A stretch of DNA of 64,000 bases from Butyricimonas sp. Marseille-P3923 (GTDB lineage Bacteria; Bacteroidota; Bacteroidia; Bacteroidales; Marinifilaceae): NCBI RefSeq assembly GCF_900184685.1, contig NZ_FXXL01000006.1, positions 1 through 64,000 of the forward strand, written 5' to 3'. The notes under the pieces were generated by a model, which was given only the letters and a program-made list of their open reading frames with translations, had not been told where the DNA came from and ran no database searches. A program made the position numbers and the translations under genes. Below, piece after piece: positions 16,781 to 25,400 of the stretch (positions are counted from its first letter, which is position 1; every line of letters begins with the position of its first letter).

Positions 16781-18133
16781 CTACATATCCTCCAAAGAGA
16801 AGAATTTCGTTTCAATGGAATATTTCGCCATTTCCTTTTGCTTCACGTGTTCCACTTTCTCCATGAACAACTTATGATTATAGTTATTCACATTTCGTTT
16901 CACCTCTGCCACCAATGCCTCGTTGCCTCGTGCCCGTAAAGCAATAATATCAATCTCAAAAGCCTCTATCTTTTGTTTACCGGACATACTTTTCATTTCC
17001 CACCATGAGCCGATTTCTTTGAAACCTCCGGCTTCCGCGAGTTTTTGCCTGAAATACTTTTCCAATACCCGTCCGGAATAAGTCGGATAATCAGCCTGCG
17101 CCAAGTGATACAAATCATCAAAATTTTGTAATTCGATATAGGAACGATTACCCTCTATATATTTGAACCAGAAACTCAAAAAATTATCTATTATAATATA
17201 GCGAACATTTTTTTTACTACCCGGCTTCGCGAAAATAGGACGTTCACGTGTGATCAAATGATAAACATTTTCCAGTTTATTCAAATGTCCCCCGATGGCT
17301 ATTCCTCCCAAACGAGCTTCAATCTCGCCCTGCGTGTAATACCCGTTAGCCAATTCTTGGAGTATAGAAAAATATGTCCCGTAATTCTTCCCGAATTCCG
17401 TGATTAACAAATTCCGCCCCTCATCTAAAAAAGGCGACATTTCAGAGAAAACAAAACGATACATCTTCTCGACAGTCAATCGATCGTTATCACAAAACAA
17501 CTCCACGTATTTAGGGACTCCCCCGGTAATCGTGTACAGAGCAAGTAAATCATCGTTACTATAACCGGGAGCGTATTCTTCCATAATCTGTTTCAAAACT
17601 TCCACTTTGAACGGACGCAACTGTAAGATATTATCCGCCCGCCCGAACAGGGGTTCACTATGCTCCGTGAATATCTTCTGCATCAAAGAAAAAACGGAAC
17701 CACAAATGACCAGATTTACACGTGTATCCTGCCGATATGAATCCCACAAATTTTGCAAATCACTGAAAACTGTTTCATTAATATTATAGAACTCTTGAAA
17801 TTCATCTATCACGAGATTGAAGGAACGTGTTTTACCCAATTCAAAAAGATATTGCATCAAATTTGAAAACGAAATCATCCCTTCCGGTACAAACACGGAT
17901 AACACTTCACGCACATGTCCCGCAAATTCGGAAACCAAAACACTTTCCGACTTCCGACCGACAAAGAAATAAAGCGTCACAGAACCATCATCCTGAAATG
18001 CCTGCTTTATCAAACTGGTCTTCCCGATACGCCTCCGCCCTGTTACAACAAGCATTCGGGAATTTCGCGTGAAAGCAAGTCCCTGCACCCGCTTCAATTC
18101 TTCAATTTCCTTTTCTCGATTATAAAACTTCAT
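16781..18133 (-). CDS. ATP-binding protein (archaeal-type ATPase with DUF234-like C-terminus)
   Basis: A 450-residue protein of the family common in Bacteroidetes and archaea. The start MKFYNREKEIEELKRVQ is typical. The Walker A motif is VTGRRRIGKTSLI (about 30-42), the Walker B region is FNLVIDEFQEF and a sensor-like VICGS follows. The C-terminal region has SFWFKYIEGNRSYIE and a nuclease-like DUF234 part (FEIDIIALRARGNEALVAEVK), resembling a PD-(D/E)xK core. I chose the ATG at 18133. A longer frame would begin with GTG inside the neighbouring palindrome. The function is unknown. The gene lies 30 bp upstream of the AlbA_2 gene on the same strand. Confidence 0.9.
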   Translation of the reverse strand: MKFYNREKEIEELKRVQGLAFTRNSRMLVVTGRRRIGKTSLIKQAFQDDGSVTLYFFVGRKSESVLVSEFAGHVREVLSVFVPEGMISFSNLMQYLFELGKTRSFNLVIDEFQEFYNINETVFSDLQNLWDSYRQDTRVNLVICGSVFSLMQKIFTEHSEPLFGRADNILQLRPFKVEVLKQIMEEYAPGYSNDDLLALYTITGGVPKYVELFCDNDRLTVEKMYRFVFSEMSPFLDEGRNLLITEFGKNYGTYFSILQELANGYYTQGEIEARLGGIAIGGHLNKLENVYHLITRERPIFAKPGSKKNVRYIIIDNFLSFWFKYIEGNRSYIELQNFDDLYHLAQADYPTYSGRVLEKYFRQKLAEAGGFKEIGSWWEMKSMSGKQKIEAFEIDIIALRARGNEALVAEVKRNVNNYNHKLFMEKVEHVKQKEMAKYSIETKFFSLEDM

Positions 18134-18140
18134 TTGAACT

Positions 18141-18199
18141 AAAATTATTATTTTTGCAACCACGGTTGATTCAACCGCTGTTGCAAAAATAATAATTTT
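18141..18199. repeat. 19-bp perfect inverted repeat with nested inner palindrome
   Basis: AAAATTATTATTTTTGCAA (18141-18159) has its exact reverse complement at 18181-18199. Inside lies a second palindrome, GGTTGATTCAACC (18164-18176). The element starts at the stop codon of the sigma gene and ends 8 bp before the ATPase start. It could form a cruciform or an RNA hairpin. It may mark the edge of an inserted gene pair or regulate the ATPase gene. Confidence 0.9.
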
Positions 18200-18764
18200 A
18201 CTCGAAAGCGACTAAAAGAATCATCATAAATCTCTTGTCCTTATCGCCGAATTCATCCTTAATTTTCTTATACGCTGTTTTCATCTGTGTCTTTACCGTG
18301 TTCACGGAAATATCCAGTTGCTCGGCGATTTCTTTATAACTCATGCTTTCCATGCATCCCAAGATAAAAATTTCCCTACATTTCGGGGGGAGGGTTTCCA
18401 TAATGGATTGCAAACGGTCATAAAGTTCCTCGAAATTATCATTCTCGTCAGAATCATCCACTCCGGTCATCATCATTTCCTGACGATAACGTTCCTCGAC
18501 CTTCTCGTGAAGTTTGTAATCGATACATGAATTTTTAACGGAACGGCAAAGATAGGCATAAACGGAACCCGTGTAAGTAATTTTATCCCGATTCGTCCAC
18601 AAGTAAATAAAAACTTCCTGCACAATATCCTCCGCCTCTTCCCGATGCTTCACGAATCCCAAGGCATAATGAAATAATTGTTCCGCATAACGGTCAAAAA
18701 AGGAGTTGAAAGCACTCCAGTCACCCTCTTGCATTTTCCGGAATAATATGTCCTCTCTTATCAT
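18198..18764 (-). CDS. ECF-type RNA polymerase sigma-70 factor (Bacteroidetes FecI-like)
   Basis: A 188-residue ECF sigma factor. Region 2 includes FNSFFDRYAEQLFHYALGFV and AEDIVQEVFIYLWTN. Region 4 includes LPPKCREIFILGCMESMSYK and the helix-turn-helix EIAEQLDISVNTVKTQMKTAYKKI. I use the ATG at 18764 because the longer frame starts with GTG. The factor most likely drives the SusC/SusD operon and is held by the FecR protein at 13908-15065. In the usual order the FecR gene follows the sigma gene directly. Here about 3.1 kb lies between them. Confidence 0.96.
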   Translation of the reverse strand: MIREDILFRKMQEGDWSAFNSFFDRYAEQLFHYALGFVKHREEAEDIVQEVFIYLWTNRDKITYTGSVYAYLCRSVKNSCIDYKLHEKVEERYRQEMMMTGVDDSDENDNFEELYDRLQSIMETLPPKCREIFILGCMESMSYKEIAEQLDISVNTVKTQMKTAYKKIKDEFGDKDKRFMMILLVAFE

Positions 18765-18877
18765 CACACTAAACCACTGGTCCACGAAACAAATATCAGA
18801 AAATTCTATCTAATAAACAACCTCAAAATCCGAAATCAACAATCATAAATCTAAAATCAATTAATTCCCCGAAGAAG

Positions 18878-18908
18878 TTTCAAAAGAAATTAGAATCGTT
18901 TATATTTG
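18878..18908 (+). promoter_or_regulatory. hisS promoter
   Basis: TATATTTG (18901-18908) matches the Bacteroidetes -7 box. A weak -33 element (TTTC, 18878-18881) lies 19 bp upstream. The start of transcription would be about 27 bases before the hisS ATG. Confidence 0.6.
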
Positions 18909-18942
18909 CAACACATTTAAATCTAAAGCTTAAAAACGAAAA

Positions 18943-20304
18943 ATGGCACAGACTCCATCTATTCCTAAAGGGACAAGAGATTATTCACCGGAAATTATGG
19001 TGAAAAGAAATTATATATTCGACACGATTAAATCCGTATTCAAACTGTATGGCTATTTGCCACTGGAAACTCCTGCCATGGAGAACCTTTCCACGTTGAT
19101 GGGTAAATACGGGGAAGAGGGTGATAAATTACTTTTCAAGATACTAAATTCCGGCGATTTTCTTTCCTCTGTTACCGATAGCGAAATGACGGAGCGCAAC
19201 ATTCCTCGCCTGACAAACAAAATTTGCGAGAAGGGCTTGCGTTACGATTTGACGGTACCTTTCGCCCGTTTCGTGGTGCAACACCAGAACGAAATCACGT
19301 TCCCGTTCAAGCGTTACCAGATACAACCCGTGTGGCGTGCCGACCGTCCGCAAAAGGGACGTTACCGGGAGTTTTACCAATGCGACGTGGATGTCGTGGG
19401 TAGCGACTCCCTGTTAAACGAGGTGGAAATAGTGCAAATCGTGGACGAGGTCTACAAACGCTTGAAGATAAATGTCCGCCTGTTGATGAACAACCGGAAA
19501 GTGTTAGCCGGAATTGCCGAAACCATCGGTCACCCGGAAAAATTGGTTGACATCACCGTGGCTATCGACAAAATGGATAAAATCGGGGCAGAGAATGTAA
19601 ACGCCGAATTACGGGAAAAAGGAGTATCGGAAGAGGCCATCGAAAAATTACAACCTATCCTGCATCTGGAAGGAACGAACGAAGAGAAATTAGCCCGCCT
19701 GCAAGAAATACTGCAAGGAAGCGAAATCGGTTTAAAAGGCGTGGCAGAATTAAGTACCGTGTTCCGTTACCTGCAACAACTCGATATCCGAATTGAAGTA
19801 AAATTAGACCTCACGCTTGCCCGCGGGTTAAGCTATTACACGGGGGCCATTTTCGAGGTCAAGGCATTAGACGTGGAAATCGGAAGTATCACCGGGGGAG
19901 GACGTTATGACGACCTGACCGGAATATTCGGGATGAAAAATATGTCGGGCGTGGGAATCTCGTTCGGTGCCGACCGTATCTTCGACGTGATGAACCAATT
20001 GGATATCTTCCCGAAAGACGCCACGGCAACCACTCGTATCCTGTTCGTCAACTTCGGGGAAAAAGAAGAGGCTTTCTGCCTCCCGCTCTTGAAAAATTTA
20101 CGGGCAGCAGGCATTAACGCCGAGATATACCCGGAAGCCGCCAAGATGAAAAAACAAATGACGTACGCCGATAAGAAAAATATCCCGTACGTGGCATTAG
20201 TAGGGGAAAACGAAATCGCCAACAACATGGTAACCCTGAAAAATATGCTCACGGGAGAACAAGAAAGTGTTGCAATCATCGAATTGGCAGAGAAATTAAA
20301 ATAA
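18943..20304 (+). CDS. hisS: Histidyl-tRNA synthetase
   Basis: A 453-residue class II synthetase that charges tRNA-His. Visible motifs are [13 protein letters not shown] at the start, the [19 protein letters not shown] motif 2 region (about 128-146), the histidine-specific [15 protein letters not shown] (about 289-303), and the motif 3 region [16 protein letters not shown]-terminal anticodon-binding domain follows ([20 protein letters not shown]). The length is normal for the family. It begins a plus-strand block with hutH, divergent from the sigma factor gene. Confidence 0.98.
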   Translation: MAQTPSIPKGTRDYSPEIMVKRNYIFDTIKSVFKLYGYLPLETPAMENLSTLMGKYGEEGDKLLFKILNSGDFLSSVTDSEMTERNIPRLTNKICEKGLRYDLTVPFARFVVQHQNEITFPFKRYQIQPVWRADRPQKGRYREFYQCDVDVVGSDSLLNEVEIVQIVDEVYKRLKINVRLLMNNRKVLAGIAETIGHPEKLVDITVAIDKMDKIGAENVNAELREKGVSEEAIEKLQPILHLEGTNEEKLARLQEILQGSEIGLKGVAELSTVFRYLQQLDIRIEVKLDLTLARGLSYYTGAIFEVKALDVEIGSITGGGRYDDLTGIFGMKNMSGVGISFGADRIFDVMNQLDIFPKDATATTRILFVNFGEKEEAFCLPLLKNLRAAGINAEIYPEAAKMKKQMTYADKKNIPYVALVGENEIANNMVTLKNMLTGEQESVAIIELAEKLK

Positions 20305-20386
20305 AAGCGTATGCAACTATACCGCAAAGAACAACGCCCGCTAAAAAACCACGGCTTCGATACTCGTTTTCCCTGACGGGAAAAGA

Positions 20387-20480
20387 GTTCATAAAGTTTA
20401 TAAAGTTCATAAGGTTTATAAAGTAAAAAACTTTCAGAACCGCAGGTTCAACTTTATGAACCTTACGAACCTTATAAACC
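20387..20480. repeat. 9-bp periodic inverted-repeat element (copy 1)
   Basis: Between hisS and hutH, units such as GTTCATAAA, GTTTATAAA and GGTTTATAA run in tandem (20387-20422). They recur in reverse complement at 20451-20480 (CTTTATGAACCTTACGAACC, then TTATAAACC), giving an imperfect stem of about 28 bp with a loop near 30 bases. Related elements lie at 40781-40864 and 51467-51582. Peptides such as FINFMN in some frames are products of the repeat and not genes. Confidence 0.85.
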
Positions 20481-20542
20481 AAGGGGACCTCGTCCCCGCA
20501 TGTGTGCAATCTAAAATCTAAAATTTAAAATCTAAAATTCCA

Positions 20543-22039
20543 ATGACTCATTATATTACCCCGGAGTATTTAACCTTCGATCAAATAGAGAAAATCATTA
20601 ATAAAAAATATAAACTCGCTTTATCTGACGAGAGCAAGAAGTTAATTAATGACTGTAAGGCATATCTGGATCACAAGATTGCCACTTCCGAAAAGCCGTT
20701 GTACGGCATCACGACCGGATTCGGTTCTTTATGCAAGATCACCATTTCGCCCGAAGACCTGAGTCAACTGCAAGCCAATCTCGTGATGTCACACGCTTGT
20801 AGCGTGGGAAAACCCGTGCATCAGGATATTATCCGTTTAATGTTGTTACTGAAGGCTCACGCTCTTTCCTTGGGTAAATCAGGAGTACAACTGGTGACCG
20901 TGGAGCGTATCATCGATATGTTCAACAAAGACGTGCTTCCCGTGGTAAAAGAATTAGGCTCATTGGGTGCATCCGGTGACCTTGCCCCGCTTGCCAACTT
21001 ATTTTTACCGCTGATTGGAGAGGGTGAAGTATTCTATAAAAACAAAATCTATCCCGCCAAAGAGATCAACCAAAAATTCGGTTGGGAACCTATCCAATTG
21101 GGTGCAAAAGAAGGCTTGGCCTTGTTGAACGGGACTCAATTCATGAGCTCACATGCCGTTTACGCTCTATTGAACGCTTTCAAGGTGGTTAAATATGCCG
21201 ATATTATCGGTGCCCTTTCTTTGGAAGCATACGACGGACGCATCGACCCGTTCTTGCCACAAATTCACGAGGCCCGTCCTCATCCGGGACAAATCGAAAC
21301 GGCACGCAATATCCGCACTTTACTCGAAGGCTCTGAATTCCAAAAGGTGGAAAAAACTCACGTGCAAGACCCGTATTCTTTCCGCTGCATGCCGCAAGTA
21401 CACGGTGCAGTGAAAGATACCGTGAATTACGTGGCTTCCGTGGTGGAACGCGAAATCAACTCCGTGACCGACAACCCGACCATTTTCATGGACGATGACC
21501 TGATTATCTCCGGTGGTAACTTCCACGGCGAACCGTTGGCACTGGTTCTCGACTTCCTTAGTATAGCTATCGCCGAGTTAGGCAGTATATCTGAAAGACG
21601 GGTATACCGTTTGATTGCCGGTGACCGCAAGACTCCCGAATTCTTGGTTGCCAATTCCGGTTTGAACTCCGGTTTCATGATCCCGCAATACGCCGCAGCC
21701 GCTATCGTGAGCAAGAACAAACAACTGTGCAGCCCGTGTTCCGTTGACTCTATCCCCTCTTCCAACGAGCAGGAAGACCACGTCAGCATGGGTGGTAACG
21801 CCGCCGTGAAGACGGTACAAGTAATCGAAAACGTGGAACGCGTACTGGCTATCGAGTTAATGAACGCCGCACAAGCTATCGACATGCAACGCCCAACCAA
21901 AACTTCCGAGTATTTGGAAAACTTCCTGTCTGAATTCCGCACTATCGTGCCGTTCAACAGCGAGGACCGCGTGATGTATCAAGATATTGAAGCTGCCGTT
22001 GAGTTCCTGAAACAAGGCGAATTCGCAAACTTCAAATAA
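20543..22039 (+). CDS. hutH: Histidine ammonia-lyase
   Basis: A 498-residue lyase that deaminates L-histidine to urocanate. The Ala-Ser-Gly triad that cyclises to the MIO cofactor is in GSLGASGDLAPLANL (about 141-155). Other family motifs are YGITTGFGSLC, QANLVMSHACSVGKPV (the Ser-His pair favours histidine over aromatic substrates), QDPYSFRCMPQVHGA and SSNEQEDHVSMG. No other hut genes (urocanase, imidazolonepropionase) are in the window. The ATG follows a heptamer-repeat tract (about 20508-20541). Confidence 0.97.
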   Translation: MTHYITPEYLTFDQIEKIINKKYKLALSDESKKLINDCKAYLDHKIATSEKPLYGITTGFGSLCKITISPEDLSQLQANLVMSHACSVGKPVHQDIIRLMLLLKAHALSLGKSGVQLVTVERIIDMFNKDVLPVVKELGSLGASGDLAPLANLFLPLIGEGEVFYKNKIYPAKEINQKFGWEPIQLGAKEGLALLNGTQFMSSHAVYALLNAFKVVKYADIIGALSLEAYDGRIDPFLPQIHEARPHPGQIETARNIRTLLEGSEFQKVEKTHVQDPYSFRCMPQVHGAVKDTVNYVASVVEREINSVTDNPTIFMDDDLIISGGNFHGEPLALVLDFLSIAIAELGSISERRVYRLIAGDRKTPEFLVANSGLNSGFMIPQYAAAAIVSKNKQLCSPCSVDSIPSSNEQEDHVSMGGNAAVKTVQVIENVERVLAIELMNAAQAIDMQRPTKTSEYLENFLSEFRTIVPFNSEDRVMYQDIEAAVEFLKQGEFANFK

Positions 22040-22105
22040 AGTTGTCCAAAAAGCACTCATCTGCCGCGTTCCTACCTTGCATCTAAGTACTTTTTGAACA
22101 ACTTT
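22038..22105. repeat. 20-bp imperfect inverted repeat after hutH
   Basis: AAAGTTGTCCAAAAAGCACT (22038-22057) and AGTACTTTTTGAACAACTTT (22086-22105) are reverse complements except for two positions. They are separated by 28 bases, and the left arm begins in the hutH stop codon. A terminator follows at once. Confidence 0.75.
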
Positions 22106-22117
22106 CTAAAATGAAAA

Positions 22118-22145
22118 AAAGGCTGTCCCTGAAAAGACAGCCTTT
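22118..22145 (+). terminator. Intrinsic terminator after hutH
   Basis: AAAGGCTGTC (22118-22127) pairs perfectly with GACAGCCTTT (22136-22145) around an 8-base loop. The T run is short, so strength is moderate. Confidence 0.75.
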
Positions 22146-22482
22146 CGCATATAAAATACTAGAAATCAGCACAACAAACCTACAAAATCCCTTCAACTCC
22201 TTCCCTTCATTCGTTCTTCTCTCGTTTATCTTTCGTTCTTCAAACACTCCCGCATGTAGAAAGAACGACATAAAACGAACTGAAATTCATTCACCGGAAC
22301 TTATTTCAACTGCAATTCGACAGAAACATTCCGGCAATAATCTATTTCCTCCAAAGATACATTAAAGAATTTTATTCGTACTTTTATGGAATTTCTGTTC
22401 CGTTTGCATCTATGTAATAACTTTCCCGTTGGGAATTGCGAATAACATAGGATGAAAAAGTATAATTCAAACAGATAACGAT
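22146..22482. other. Gap upstream of the macroglobulin gene
   Basis: No convincing gene is seen in this stretch. The short open frames begin inside the preceding terminator and have no recognisable features. A Bacteroidetes promoter with both boxes could not be assigned confidently, although the DNA from about 22370 is AT-rich. Confidence 0.5.
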
Positions 22483-25400
22483 ATGATAAAAAGACTACTA
22501 ATTATTACGGTATTATTATTCGGAGTACATGTTGCGTTCAGTCAGCAGAATCTCTCCGACAAAGAAAACGAGGCAGCCCCGAAAATGGCCTTGCTTCAAG
22601 CACAGAAAGACTATCGACAAGCGGTAAAAGAAAAAAACTCCCCGCTACTGATACAATCTCTGATTCGCCAAATCAAGTATCAGGCTTTGATTGACATGGA
22701 TAGTATCCCTCCCATGTTACAGGATCTGGAAAAATACATCGGAGAAGACCGGAATACGGTGGAAAAAAGCATTCTTCATTCATTGATAGCGGAACTCTAC
22801 CAAATGTATTACATGAGTCAACTCTCCCAAATATACAACAGGACTCCCGTTACCGGATATATCCCCCGCAACATGGCGGAATGGACCGGTAACATATATA
22901 TCGAGAAAATATTTCAGCACGCACTGGACGCAGTGAAAGCGCAACCGCAACTTGCAGAAGTAAATTGTCTGGATTACAAGGAAATAATGATTCTCGGGAA
23001 AAACTCCCCGGCTCTTCGACCGACAATGTACGATTTTCTGGTATATCGCAGTATTGATATATTAAACGGCCTCTATAATATTTCACAATATTACAAACAG
23101 AGTCCGGTCACCGATAATCAATTATTTGCTCCAGTAGCGGATTTCGTGGGAATGACTATCGAGGCTAAAACCTTCGACGTTTCTTCAAATATCATCAAAC
23201 TCTATCAATCTCTATTACAATCGGAACTGACAGCCAAACGTGTGGATGCCGTTCTCATTTCCGATCTGGATCGTCTGGAATATATTCGTAGAGTAATCAA
23301 CACGAACGACAGCGATTCACTATATACAAGCGCTTTAGAACAATTGGCTCACCAGTATAACAAAAGCCCTTACAACACGGAAGTTCTTTACAAACTCGCG
23401 CTGACTTATTATGAACCCGCCAGATTCAATTATGCCAATCCCGGCACCACGGAAAAACCTGAATACAAAAAAGCACTGGATATATGCAATAAAGGTATTC
23501 GCCAATACCCGAATTATTTCCGGATCAACATCTTGAAACAAATGGCTCAAGAGATAACACGAACGAACGTATTTTATACGCTTGAACCCAATGTCTATCC
23601 GGGACACACTCAAAACATAAAACTCTCGTTCAAAAATTTATCCGACATTTCGTTCACGCTATATAAAGTTGATGAAACCACATTAGACTATTTGCATCTT
23701 GACAAAAAAACACCGAAACTGAAAAAGATATCTACCCACACGTACCGCCTCCCCAAAGAACTGTATTCACAGGATACCGTTTTACAGATTCCCGTGACAA
23801 GTACCGGGCGTTATCAACTGACAGTTTCTTACGGAACGGCAAAACAGCAAGCGGATTCCTCTTATTTCAGTTCCAGTCGTCTGTCAACCATTGCCAGCAA
23901 AACGAGTGACAAAAACTACAATGTACTTGTATGCGATCTCGTCAGCGGAAAACCGATTCAAGGGGCAAAAGTGAAAATTTACAGCAGAAGCGGACGTAAA
24001 TATGTTCTGGATACAGAATTCACTTCCGATGCGAATGGAATTGCCTCTATAAAAAACGTCCCCCAAGACCGTCTCTATCAAGTTACTTTAGGGAGTGACG
24101 ACCACGGGGTAGTAACCCGCCTCCCGAATCAATATTTCAGTTCCTCGAAACCGATAGTAAAAGAAACCAGTCTTTTTACCGATCGGGCAATATATCGACC
24201 GGGACAAATCGTCTATTTCAGCGGAATTTCTTGGGAAGCAACCGCCGAAGCCTCAAAAGCCGTCACAGGAAAGAAATACACGGTAACGTTATCGGATGTC
24301 AATAACCAAGTCGTGGCGAAAGAAGAAGTACAAACCAATGAGTTCGGTTCCTTTGCCGGTAAATTCACGTTACCGCAAGACGTACTGAACGGACTTTTCT
24401 TCATTACCGCAGGCGAAGCCAATCACACCATTACCGTAGCCGAATACAAACGCCCGAAGTTCGAAATCACCTTTAACCCGATAAAAGGAGCTTACAAAGC
24501 TGGTGACCGACTTACGGTTTCCGGTATCGCCAAGAACTATTCCGGCGCCAATGCGGGCAATAGTAAAGTCACCTACTCCATCCAAAGCCGCTCTTTCGCG
24601 TGGAGATTCCAAGAAAATACAATTGCCGCCGGGAAAACTCAAACAAACGAGAAAGGCGAATTCAGTGTTTCATTCGACACGGAAAAAACAACAGACAATT
24701 CTCCCGGGGCTCTTTATAGAAATTTCGTCACGTACACGGTTTCGGTCACGGTCACCACTCCCAACGGGGAAACACAAGAGTCCAATTATTCGGTACAAGT
24801 AACACCCCAAAACTATCGGTTGAATTCTTCCGTTTATCCTTACATGAATAAAGAGAAACCGAATAGTATTACAGTCACGACGCTAAACTATAACGAATAT
24901 CCATTAACCGAAAATATCACTTACGAGTTATCCGCGTTAAAACCGCTACAAAAACTCGGGGAAGAATATGACCGGAGTAATTTACCTGTGGATAAAAAAG
25001 TATTGGAAGGCACATTTACCACCAATACGGACAAAGCATTGGAGTTGAATCTATCTTCACTGCCTTCCGGAGCGTATCTGTTGAAACTTTCCGGCACGGG
25101 AGACAATAGTAACATTACCAACGAAAATATCATATATCTTTATTCCCCTCAGGATAAACGCCCGCCTTATCTCACCTATTTCTGGAGCGTGGAAGAGAAA
25201 ACAACTTGCATCCCGGGAGAAGATGCCAGAATCTTATTAGGCTCATCCGCTAAAGACGTGTATGTATTATATGAAATATACTCCGACCAGAAACTCATGG
25301 AGCAAAAACGATTGGTACTAAACAACTCCAATACGACTTTGGCTATACCGTATAAAGAGGATTTCGGGAAGAAGGCAGAGGTAATTGTCAGCTTTATCAA

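Noticed and set aside
18141-18199. Classic intrinsic terminator for the sigma factor gene
   Set aside because: The stem base is AT-only, the inner palindrome is separated by mismatches, and no T run follows on either strand.
15218-18199. Insertion sequence between sigma factor and FecR genes
   Set aside because: Neither gene encodes a transposase, and no matching terminal repeats were found at both ends. A cargo-type insertion remains possible.
20276-20509. Frame encoding repeated FINLMNFINFMN-type residues
   Set aside because: The peptide is a by-product of the 9-bp periodic repeat. The same happens at 51332-51691.
22111-22365. 84-residue open frame downstream of hutH
   Set aside because: It starts inside the hutH terminator and has no family feature or promoter.
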